Below are positions 1 through 7,042 of a DNA stretch of 64,000 nucleotides, piece after piece. This DNA comes from 13-2-20CM-66-19 sp963760225 (lineage in GTDB: Bacteria; Pseudomonadota; Gammaproteobacteria; Steroidobacterales; Steroidobacteraceae): assembly GCA_963760225.1 (NCBI GenBank), contig CAVXCD010000003.1:1736001-1800000 (forward strand), in the 5' to 3' direction. Both the position numbers and the translations under genes were made by a program. Under the pieces are notes generated by a model. The model made no database searches. It was not told the origin of the DNA and saw only the letters and a list, made by a program, of their open reading frames with translations. Numbering within the stretch: the first letter of the stretch is position 1; each line of letters begins with the position of its first letter.

Positions 1-451
1 CTGCACCGCGAGGGCTCTGCCACACCCTGATGATGGCGCCGAGCCCCGGTTGCGCCATGAACTCCGTCCGGTTCTCGAGCCCGATTCCGGGCGGCGGCGC
101 GGCGTGTGTCACACCGGCGCCGATCGACAGGTAGGGCGCGAAGACTCGCCCGCCGTTGAAGACTCGCAACAGCTCGAGCGCGCCTGCGCTGAGACTGCTG
201 TGTCCCGAGCCCACCCGGTCAGTGAGGCGCGCGTCATTCAGATCGAGCTCGGCGCTCCAGTCGGGGGAGAAGCTGGTGCCGATATCGAGTCCATAGAGAG
301 CGGCACTACCGTTCCCGCCCCAGGGCTTGTCGGGCGTGACGCCGCCAAGGGAGGGACTCACGTACCAGCTGGCGGCTTCATCCTGGGCGAGCGCCGCGAG
401 CGGGGCGCACAGCAGTAGCAGGCTCAGACGCCAGACGCATGTCCCCGCCAT
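1..451 (-). CDS. Outer-membrane beta-barrel protein, C-terminus beyond left edge
   Basis: Reading leftward from an ATG at 451 gives an open frame of 150 codons with no stop before the window edge. It begins with a clear signal peptide (hydrophobic core LSLLLLCAPLAALA, then QDEAA), so the product is exported. The mature part alternates polar and hydrophobic residues with repeated glycines and aromatic ends (SWYVSPSLGG, YGLDIGTSFS, FAPYLSIGAGVTH), the look of an OmpA/OmpW-type small barrel. Such proteins are usually about 200 residues, so roughly a quarter is probably missing. I cannot name a specific family or ligand. It is divergent from msrB across a 152-bp gap in which I see no feature I can defend. 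Confidence 0.7.
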   Translation of the reverse strand, partial: MAGTCVWRLSLLLLCAPLAALAQDEAASWYVSPSLGGVTPDKPWGGNGSAALYGLDIGTSFSPDWSAELDLNDARLTDRVGSGHSSLSAGALELLRVFNGGRVFAPYLSIGAGVTHAAPPPGIGLENRTEFMAQPGLGAIIRVWQSPRGA

Positions 452-603
452 TGTGTACGACTCGTCCAGCGCACCTGCCTGGCTGCTGCAGAAAAGCATA
501 TTCCTGATTGCGCGCGGTGCGCATAAGATTTGTCCTCGATGTAGTCTGCAGAGACTTCGATCAAGCCTCGCTACAGCTGGCGTCAGGTGCGGGAGGAAGC
601 GCG

Positions 604-1071
604 ATGACTCGTTTTGACCTGCGGCCGCCGACCGCTGCGCAGCGTACGCAGATCACGGCCGCTCTCAGCCCGGACGAGCGACGCGTGCTGCTCGAGCACG
701 GTACCGAAGCGGCGTTCTGCGGCGTGTTCCTCGACAATCACAAGGAGGGCATTTACACCTGCCGCTTTTGCGGCCTGCCGCTGTTTCGCTCGAGCGCCAA
801 GTTCGATTCGGGCACGGGTTGGCCGAGTTTCTTCGCGCCCTACGATGAAGCGCATATCCGGCGCGTGCGCGATAGCAGCTATGGAATGATCCGCGTGGAA
901 GAAGTCTGCGCGCGCTGCGGCAGTCATCTGGGTCATGTGTTTCCGGATGGACCGCCGCCGAGCGGCGAGCGCCATTGCCTGAACTCGGTATCGCTGGCCT
1001 TCACCGGGCAGGGGCAGGCGTTGCCCGACGTGCTGCATCGGGGAGCCCCCGAAGGGACGGTCGACTCATGA
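604..1071 (+). CDS. msrB: Peptide-methionine (R)-S-oxide reductase MsrB
   Basis: Reduces methionine-R-sulfoxide in oxidised proteins. The 155-aa product has the MsrB core: GTGWPSF around residues 70-76, two CxxC zinc pairs (C53/C56 in CRFCG, C102/C105 in CARCG) and the catalytic cysteine in RHCLNSVSL (C125). ATG 604 is chosen because a purine-rich GGGAGGAAG lies just upstream. The frame is open further upstream to 508, but those residues do not match the family. There is no signal peptide, so it is probably cytoplasmic. The stop overlaps the start of the pirin gene (ATGA), so the two are likely co-translated, a plausible oxidative-stress pairing. Confidence 0.95.
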   Translation: MTRFDLRPPTAAQRTQITAALSPDERRVLLEHGTEAAFCGVFLDNHKEGIYTCRFCGLPLFRSSAKFDSGTGWPSFFAPYDEAHIRRVRDSSYGMIRVEEVCARCGSHLGHVFPDGPPPSGERHCLNSVSLAFTGQGQALPDVLHRGAPEGTVDS

Positions 1072-1961
1072 GTGCGATGCTGATCGAGCAACGGCGGCGT
1101 AACATCGGCAGCTTCGAGGTGGGCCGCGTCCTGCCGCACCCACAGCGGCACATGGTGGGGCCGTTCATCTTCTTCGACCATCTCGGCCCGGTGGATCTTC
1201 CCAAGGGTCTGTCGCGCGAGGCGGACGTCCGCCCGCACCCGCACATCGGGCTGTCGACGGTGACCTACCTGTTCGCGGGCGAGATCGTGCATCGCGACTC
1301 GACCGCCGTCGAACAGGTCATTCGCCCCGGGGAGGTGAACTGGATGATCGCGGGCAGCGGGATCACGCACTCCGAGCGCTTCGAGCAGGCGCGGCGCCAG
1401 GGAGCGCCGATACACGCGATCCAGGCGTGGGTGGCCCTGCCGAACGAGGCGGAGGAGACAGCGCCGCTGTTCGCCCACCATGCAGCTGAGGAGCTGCCGC
1501 TGCAGCGTGATGGGCGCGTGTGGTTGCGGCTGCTGGCCGGCGAGGCGTTCGGCCTGCGGTCGGCGGTCAGAATCCATTCGCCGCTGTTCTACGCGCACGT
1601 CGCCCTGCCGGTCGAGGCGCGGCTGGCGCTGCCCCGCGAGTACCCGGAGCGGGCGGCCTACCTCGTGTCCGGAGCAGCGACGGCGAACGGCCAGCGCGTC
1701 GCGCCAGGGCAGATGATTGTGTTCGAGGCGAGCGCTCCGGCGGTGCTGCAGGCACAGGCCGACAGCGTGCTGATGCTGCTCGGCGGTGAGCCGGTCGGGC
1801 CGCGCTTCATCGAGTGGAACTTCGTCTCGTCCTCGAAGGAGCGCATCGAGCAGGCCAAGGCGGACTGGCGCGCGGGCCGCATGAAACTACCGGATGCCGA
1901 TAACAGGGAATTCATCCCGCTGCCGCCGGACATGCACCAGAGCGCCGGAGCAATGTCCTGA
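1068..1961 (+). CDS. Pirin family protein
   Basis: 297-aa bicupin. The N-terminal cupin carries the pirin metal-site signature: HPHIGLSTVTYL and GEIVHRDS, then a distal segment ending GSGITHSER. The opening FFDHLGPVD also matches pirins. Family members bind a metal; some show quercetinase activity and others act as redox-sensitive regulators, and the sequence alone does not decide which. The start overlaps the msrB stop by 4 nt (ATGA), indicating coupling. A GC-rich hairpin follows the stop. Confidence 0.93.
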   Translation: MSAMLIEQRRRNIGSFEVGRVLPHPQRHMVGPFIFFDHLGPVDLPKGLSREADVRPHPHIGLSTVTYLFAGEIVHRDSTAVEQVIRPGEVNWMIAGSGITHSERFEQARRQGAPIHAIQAWVALPNEAEETAPLFAHHAAEELPLQRDGRVWLRLLAGEAFGLRSAVRIHSPLFYAHVALPVEARLALPREYPERAAYLVSGAATANGQRVAPGQMIVFEASAPAVLQAQADSVLMLLGGEPVGPRFIEWNFVSSSKERIEQAKADWRAGRMKLPDADNREFIPLPPDMHQSAGAMS

Positions 1962-1971
1962 AGTCACCCCT

Positions 1972-1990
1972 CCCGGGCCGGCGGCCCGGG
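1972..1990. terminator. GC-rich perfect hairpin between convergent genes
   Basis: A 9-bp perfect inverted repeat (CCCGGGCCG / CGGCCCGGG, 1-nt centre) lies between the ends of the pirin gene and the minus-strand oxidase. A second 7-bp repeat (CGCCCGC / GCGGGCG) sits at 2019-2037. Neither has a T-tract, so function as a bidirectional terminator is inferred from position only. Confidence 0.45.
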
Positions 1991-2042
1991 TGCCGCCTGA
2001 CGGGAAAGGTTCAACCACCGCCCGCCCTACGCGGGCGAGGTG

Positions 2043-3224
2043 TCAGGTCCTGAACAGTGCGGCGATGGTGTTGACCGCGAGCTCCGCTTCCGCGCGGTCG
2101 GGCGTCGTGCTGGTGTCGTTGAAGCCGTAGTAATCGTCCGCGCCGATCACCTGGAACACGTGACCGTCGCGGCGCGGCACGAACGCTGCGCCCCGGTAAA
2201 TCAGGCCGTAGTCGACCTGGGGCTGCGGGATCACGCGCGCGAGCTGTCCGCGTACCGGTATCACCGAGTGATCGTTGAACAGGGCACGCGCGCCGTAGCC
2301 GGTCGCGTTGATGAGGGTCTTCTCGCGCACGCGCACGAAATCCGCGGGCTGGTGAAACTCGTCGATCTCGATCTGCCCGCCGTTACTGCGAAACTCCGTC
2401 ATCAACAGCCGCGTGTAGGCGGTCAGGTTGAACATCATCAGCGGGCTGCCGTGCAGATAGCGCGCACCGAGCGAGTGCATGCCGGGTGCGAGGATCTCGC
2501 GCCGCGGTATCAGGTCCGGGAGCAGCTCGCGCTGCAGCTCGGCGAATCTCGGCCGCGTATCCGCCGGCGGCAGGCCGCGCGGTGGCAGGTCAGGCCCATC
2601 GGAGACGAAGTACTCGTCGATGAACTCGACCGGCTCGCCCGGCAGTCCGAGGAAGCTCTGGTAGGTGGCGAACGAGCGCCGTGCCATATCCTCCCAGGTG
2701 CGCCTGAAGGCCGCGGTGGCGTTCGCTTCGAAGCACACGCGTGAGTCCGGGGTCCACAGTCCGGTGGCGAGTGAGGAGCGCACCAGCGGTGGCAGCTCCT
2801 TCGCATAGATCGTCACCCGGGCGCCGGCACGCTGCAGCAGCAGCGCGGAGGTGATTCCCAGCGCGCCGCAGCCGATCACCGCGACCTGCCGCTCACCGCT
2901 CGCCAGTGCCTTCTCGACGGCGAGTGCGCTCGAGCCCCACGACAGTGACCAGCCGCTGCCGCCGTGTCCGTAGTTGTGCACGATGGTCTTGCCGAGCATC
3001 TGCTCGACGTCGAGGCGCGGACCTTCTGCACGGAAGGGTCGGGTGCAGACGGTGATCGCGGTGATGCGGTCGGCAGTCGCGCGCAGGCGTGCCAGCTGCA
3101 CGGCAGCCGTCGCCGGACGCTGCGGCTTCCCAAGCCAGCCGACGCTGCAGCCACCGAGCGCGCCGCCGATGATCGCGGCGCCGCTGCCGGCCAGAAACTG
3201 GCGTCGCCCGATGGGCTGCTTCAT
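2043..3224 (-). CDS. Tat-exported D-amino-acid-oxidase-like FAD protein
   Basis: 393 aa. The N-terminus has a twin-arginine signal (GRRQFLAGSG, residues 6-15) and a lipobox-like LGGC (Cys26), so it is probably exported folded with FAD and possibly lipid-anchored. A dinucleotide-binding motif VAVIGCGALG lies at 114-123, followed by ATGLWTP, which matches the AAGLWxP of D-amino-acid oxidases. RGQLARV near the C-terminus is also DAAO-like. The DAAO signature HNYGHGGSG, normally near the C-terminus, is at residues 83-91, ahead of the Rossmann motif. This suggests a circularly permuted DAAO fold. Substrate unknown; oxidative deamination of a D-amino acid is the simplest guess. No strong ribosome binding site is seen at ATG 3224, but the Tat signal fixes the start. 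Confidence 0.82.
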   Translation of the reverse strand: MKQPIGRRQFLAGSGAAIIGGALGGCSVGWLGKPQRPATAAVQLARLRATADRITAITVCTRPFRAEGPRLDVEQMLGKTIVHNYGHGGSGWSLSWGSSALAVEKALASGERQVAVIGCGALGITSALLLQRAGARVTIYAKELPPLVRSSLATGLWTPDSRVCFEANATAAFRRTWEDMARRSFATYQSFLGLPGEPVEFIDEYFVSDGPDLPPRGLPPADTRPRFAELQRELLPDLIPRREILAPGMHSLGARYLHGSPLMMFNLTAYTRLLMTEFRSNGGQIEIDEFHQPADFVRVREKTLINATGYGARALFNDHSVIPVRGQLARVIPQPQVDYGLIYRGAAFVPRRDGHVFQVIGADDYYGFNDTSTTPDRAEAELAVNTIAALFRT

Positions 3225-3404
3225 GGTGTTGCTGTGATTTCGCCGCGGAGCGCGGTCCGCAGCATACCTCATCATATGTAGGCAGAGTCCCACGCCACAA
3301 AGTCGCTCCAGGCGACTGCCAGGCACACGCTGAGCTCGTAGGATAGTCTCGCAAGCTGCTGCGACGGAGCCTCGCAGCGCGGCGAGTACCAACAGGAGAA
3401 AGCG

Positions 3405-3773
3405 ATGACCAGAAGCAAGTCTCGGACGCGCCGCAGGAGCGCTGGCAGGACCGCAACCACCAAGCGCGTGACGGCGCGCAACTCGCGTGTGAGGCGCGGC
3501 GCAGCGGCCCCGGCCTCCCGCTCTACCAGAGTCCGACGCAGGCCCGCAGCGACCCCGACGGTGAAAGTCGCCGCCGGACGTCTGGTGGTGAGCGCCGGTC
3601 GGGTCGCCAGATCCCTGGTGCGGGTCGGTGCCGCGCGCGCCTCGAATGCCGGCCGCAAGGTACTGGCGCGCGGCGCCCGTGCAGCGGCTAAAGGCGCCCA
3701 GCGCGGCGGCAAGCGCGCCACTGCAGCGACCGCCGCAGCACTCGAATCCCTCGCCGATCGCGTCACGCCCTAG
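3405..3773 (+). CDS. Small Arg/Ala-rich basic protein, histone-H1-like
   Basis: 122 aa, extremely rich in Arg, Ala, Ser and Thr with almost no acidic residues until the C-terminal tail. AGGAGA sits 6-11 nt before ATG 3405, a good ribosome binding site and the main reason to believe in it. The composition resembles bacterial H1-like or AlgP-type nucleoid proteins, so DNA or RNA binding is inferred. Similarity cannot be judged from such low-complexity sequence. An overlapping open frame exists on the other strand but has no start signal. The 180-bp gap to the divergent oxidase gene presumably holds its promoter. Confidence 0.65.
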   Translation: MTRSKSRTRRRSAGRTATTKRVTARNSRVRRGAAAPASRSTRVRRRPAATPTVKVAAGRLVVSAGRVARSLVRVGAARASNAGRKVLARGARAAAKGAQRGGKRATAATAAALESLADRVTP

Positions 3774-3793
3774 CGAAGGACGCGGCTCGCGGC

Positions 3794-3811
3794 CGGACGC
3801 CTGAGCGTCCG
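3794..3811. terminator. Small hairpin between convergent genes
   Basis: Perfect 7-bp inverted repeat CGGACGC-CTGA-GCGTCCG with a GC-rich flank and a short CTTT after it on the plus strand. It lies between the convergent ends of the basic-protein gene and the exported paralogue at 3823-5493, so it could terminate transcription from one or both sides. Confidence 0.4.
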
Positions 3812-3822
3812 CGCGTGCGCCT

Positions 3823-5493
3823 TTAGCCTTCCGCGGCGGCCGCGAGCTGCTGCTGTTGCTCGATCTCGTGCGCGGCGTTGGCGTCCGGCGGCGGCGCGGC
3901 AGCGGCATAGGCGGGCGTAACCGTGGCGGCGCTGCGGCCCGCGCTGGTACCCGCCATGCCCTGGTCGATAGTCTCGCGCATGTGGTTCTGCATTTCCTGC
4001 AGGTCGCTGAGCGCGATGTCCACCTGCGCGGCGCGCTCGCACTCCATCCCGCCTTTGCTTGCCAGCACCACCGCCTGCGCCGTGCTGGTTTCGCGGTTGG
4101 CCGCTGAAATCACCTGCACGACGTCGCCCTCGCTGATCATGCAGCGCCGTCCGCCGGGGTCGACCAGGTCGAGATCCGCGGCCACCACGAACACGTGCGG
4201 CTCGCGGTCGTTGAGTTCCTCGACGACGCTGCCAGAGCCCTCGGGCGGCTGCTTGTCCTGCGCACTGGCGCGCGCTTCGAGCGACTCCTGCTTCACCTGG
4301 CGGTCGACCTCGTCGGCGACCATGTCCTTCACCTGCGGCGTGATGGCCGCGGTCGGCGCAGGTGCCGCGGCGCCCTGAGACACCGCTGCGGCGGCGGCGG
4401 CGCTCGACGGCGCCGCCGGCGCAGAGGCGGCGGGGCGGTGCGTGTCGTAAGCGGCAATCAGACTCGTGGCGAGCACGAAGTCGGTGAGCCAGCCGATCGG
4501 GCTGCTGTAGGAGGCCTCCGGGGTGAAGTAGTCGCGGTAATGGGTGAACCAGGGGGCGGAAGTGCTCACGTAGTTCCACGACGGCACGAGCGGCGCGTGG
4601 TAACGGCTCGTGGCCCACTGATAGACGCTGCCCGGATAGAAGCGCTGTGGCGCATACACATCGAGCGTGGTGCCGCCGAAGGTATACGGCCGGTAGAACT
4701 GGTGCGTGAGCTGGCCGCGATCGTAGAAGGTGCGATGGTCGAAGGCGCGTGCCTGAAAGATATAGGGATGCTGGACGTAGGGCACGCCGCGGGAAGGGGC
4801 CACGATGCGCGAGCCGTCCGGCTGCTCTACCTGGATGTGGCGGCCGCCGTCGAGCGCGTGATGGATCGTCATGCCGGACTTCGGGTTGCGTACGTCGAGC
4901 ACCGAGCCGTCCGCGGCCTTGCGCACGATGCTGCCGCTGGCGGTCTGCATCTCGCGGCTGCCCGGCGGTGCCGGGTGACCGAGGAACGTCTGCGACTGTG
5001 CCGCACTCGAGCCGGCGTGCCCGTTGTCGAGCGATGCGAGTCGCATGCCTTTGGCAGAAGCTCCGGCCGCGGCCGGCCCCGGACCCGGACGCGGTCCCGG
5101 CGCCGTGTCCTTGTGGCCGAAGAGCGAGCCGAACGGATTACGCGAGGTGGTGGAGCTGGCGCTGGTCCCGTTCGCCGCATTAGCGGTACTCGCGTGGTTG
5201 CCCGGGAGAAGGTTCAACAAGCGCCGGGTCGGCGTGGAATTGGCGGCGGCGTTGCTGTTGGCGGCAGTGTTACCGGCGGCGCTGCTGCCGGCAGGGTGAG
5301 TGAACGGCAGGTGCCAGCGCGAAGCGGACGTCTGTGGTTGCGGTTGCGGATGCGCGGCGGTCGCCGGGGCAGGCGCGGCAGTGGTGCGCTTCGGCGGCGG
5401 CGTGGCCGGAGTAGTCTGCTGGTTCTGCGACTGGGCGAGGCTCACCGCCAGCAGCGCCGCGATCGCACTGGCGCGTGTGATGTTTCTCGTCAT
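3823..5493 (-). CDS. Exported protein of unknown function, paralogue B of a tandem pair
   Basis: 556 aa from ATG 5493. It has an N-terminal hydrophobic signal segment (ASAIAALLAVSLAQS), then a roughly 150-residue Pro/Ala/Thr/Asn-rich linker, then a conserved region shared with the next gene: SQTFLGHP, TASGSIVRKAADGSVLDVRNP, MTIHHALDG, PYVQHPYIF, FYRPYTFGGTTLDVYAP and WLTDFVLATSL. Another shared block follows, with VVAADLDLVD, GRRCMISEGDVVQV and a helical DLQEMQNHMRETID. It ends in an Ala/Gln-rich tail. I recognise no enzyme signature. The gene is 41 bp downstream of its paralogue and in the same transcription unit as the WD40-caspase gene, which suggests a shared periplasmic or surface job. 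The initiation region lacks a strong ribosome binding site. Confidence 0.75.
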   Translation of the reverse strand: MTRNITRASAIAALLAVSLAQSQNQQTTPATPPPKRTTAAPAPATAAHPQPQPQTSASRWHLPFTHPAGSSAAGNTAANSNAAANSTPTRRLLNLLPGNHASTANAANGTSASSTTSRNPFGSLFGHKDTAPGPRPGPGPAAAGASAKGMRLASLDNGHAGSSAAQSQTFLGHPAPPGSREMQTASGSIVRKAADGSVLDVRNPKSGMTIHHALDGGRHIQVEQPDGSRIVAPSRGVPYVQHPYIFQARAFDHRTFYDRGQLTHQFYRPYTFGGTTLDVYAPQRFYPGSVYQWATSRYHAPLVPSWNYVSTSAPWFTHYRDYFTPEASYSSPIGWLTDFVLATSLIAAYDTHRPAASAPAAPSSAAAAAAVSQGAAAPAPTAAITPQVKDMVADEVDRQVKQESLEARASAQDKQPPEGSGSVVEELNDREPHVFVVAADLDLVDPGGRRCMISEGDVVQVISAANRETSTAQAVVLASKGGMECERAAQVDIALSDLQEMQNHMRETIDQGMAGTSAGRSAATVTPAYAAAAPPPDANAAHEIEQQQQLAAAAEG

Positions 5494-5534
5494 GACGGTA
5501 AAGCTGACTGCATGGGCATGCTCTGGCGCGGGCC

Positions 5535-7019
5535 TCAGGAATCGGCGGCCGCGGCGATCTGCTGCTGCTGCTCGATCTCGTGGGCGGTGTTGGGATCCGG
5601 CGGCGGCGCCGCAGCGGCGAATGCCGGCGTTGCGGTTGCAGCCTTCTTGCCGGCATCGGTGCTCGCCATCCCCAGGTCGATGGTCTCCCGCATGTGATTC
5701 TGCATCTCCTGCAGATCCGCGACCCCGATCTGCACCTGCGCCGCGCGCCCGCACTCCTCGCCGCCCTTGCTCGCCAGCACCACCGCACCGGCGGTGCTGG
5801 TGTCGGCCCGCGGCGCCGACACCACCTGCACCACGTCTCCCTCGCTGATCATGCAGCGCCGGCCCGTCGGATCGACCAGGTCGAGATCCGCGGCGACCAC
5901 GAACACGTGGCTCTGCCCGTCGCTGAGTTCCTGCACCACGCCGCCGGCGCCCGGCGGCGGGTCGCGATTGGCGGCGCTCTGCTGTGCTTCGACCGACTCC
6001 TGCTGGACCTGGCGCCCGACTTCGTCGGAGACCATCTGCTTGACCTCCGGAGTGACCACGGGCGCGGCGGCGGCGGGCGGGGGCGGTGCGCTCGGTTTCG
6101 CGGTGGCGTATGCCATGGCGAGGCTCGCCCCGAGCACGAAGTCCGCAAGCCAGGCGGTCGGGGTGGTGTAGCTCGTGTCCGGAGTGAAGTATCCCTTGTA
6201 GTACCCATACCAGGGTGTGCTGCTGTTGGCGTACGGCCAGCTGAAGCGCATCGGTGCCTGGAAGGGGCTGCTCGCCTGCTGATAGAACTGCGGCTGGTAG
6301 TAGCGCGTCGGTGCGTAGACATCGAGCGCCGTAGCGCCGAAGTTATAGGGCCGATAGAAGAGGTGCACGAGCTGCCCGCCAACCGCGTAGGTGCGATGGT
6401 TGAGTACACGGCCGCGGAACACGAACGGGTGCTGCACGTAGGGCAGGCCGCGGGTGGTCGCGAAGATGCGCGAGTGGTCGGGCTGCTCGACCACAATGCG
6501 CCGGCTGCCGTCGAGCCCGTGATGAATGGTCATGCTGTTGCGCGGATTGCGCACGTCGATGACCGAGCCGTCGGCGGCGGTGCGCACGATGTTGCCGCTG
6601 GCAGTGCGCGTCTCCTTACTCCCGGGCGGTCCGGGGTTACCGAGGAAGGTGCGTGATTGCACCAGGTTTGCCGTGGCGCGGGCGTTATCGAGCGAGGCGA
6701 CATGCAGGTCGCCAGCGGTGTTGCGGGGACTGCCAGCGGGCAGCGCGGTGTTGCGATTGTTGCCGGCGGCTGCGGCGGCGGCGAGCGCTGCACGGCGCTG
6801 CGCGGCGGCAGCCGCGGCGGCCGCGACGGGGTTGAGCGGCGGGTGCGCCTGCGCCGGGTTCGCGGGGGCGGCTTGCGGGCGCGGCGCCGGCGGCGCGGGC
6901 GGCGGGTTCTGCTGGGTCTGGGCGAGGGCCGTCAGCGCCGGCAGCAGCGCGGCGAGGGCGAGCATGCAGCGCGCGCCGCGGGTGGCATGGCGTTGCCTCT
7001 GTTGTAATTGCACCGGCAT
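5535..7019 (-). CDS. Exported protein of unknown function, paralogue A of a tandem pair
   Basis: 494 aa. Signal peptide with core MLALAALLPALTALAQ near residue 19, then a Pro/Ala-rich stretch with an (A)8 run and a folded part matching the downstream paralogue: SRTFLGNPGPPGS, IVRTAADGSVIDVRNP, MTIHHGLDGSRRI, PYVQHPFVF, FYRPYNFGATALDVYAP, FVVAADLDLVDP, GRRCMISEGDVVQV and LQEMQNHMRETID. The C-terminal block has two conserved Cys (in RRCMISEG and in GGEECGRAAQV in this copy). The two genes clearly arose by tandem duplication. The start lies 23 nt after the caspase-gene stop, so co-transcription is very likely. No catalytic motif is recognised. Confidence 0.8.
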   Translation of the reverse strand: MPVQLQQRQRHATRGARCMLALAALLPALTALAQTQQNPPPAPPAPRPQAAPANPAQAHPPLNPVAAAAAAAAQRRAALAAAAAAGNNRNTALPAGSPRNTAGDLHVASLDNARATANLVQSRTFLGNPGPPGSKETRTASGNIVRTAADGSVIDVRNPRNSMTIHHGLDGSRRIVVEQPDHSRIFATTRGLPYVQHPFVFRGRVLNHRTYAVGGQLVHLFYRPYNFGATALDVYAPTRYYQPQFYQQASSPFQAPMRFSWPYANSSTPWYGYYKGYFTPDTSYTTPTAWLADFVLGASLAMAYATAKPSAPPPPAAAAPVVTPEVKQMVSDEVGRQVQQESVEAQQSAANRDPPPGAGGVVQELSDGQSHVFVVAADLDLVDPTGRRCMISEGDVVQVVSAPRADTSTAGAVVLASKGGEECGRAAQVQIGVADLQEMQNHMRETIDLGMASTDAGKKAATATPAFAAAAPPPDPNTAHEIEQQQQIAAAADS

Positions 7020-7042
7020 GTTGGCTCCCGAAGGTTGTGTCT

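Noticed and set aside
3272..3766. A minus-strand frame overlapping the basic-protein gene
   Set aside because: No start signal and no recognisable fold; the plus-strand frame has AGGAGA in the right place, so it is preferred.
4195..5697. A 500-codon plus-strand frame opposite an exported paralogue
   Set aside because: Arg/Gly-rich composition, no domain, no ribosome binding site; the minus strand has a signal peptide and a conserved duplicate.
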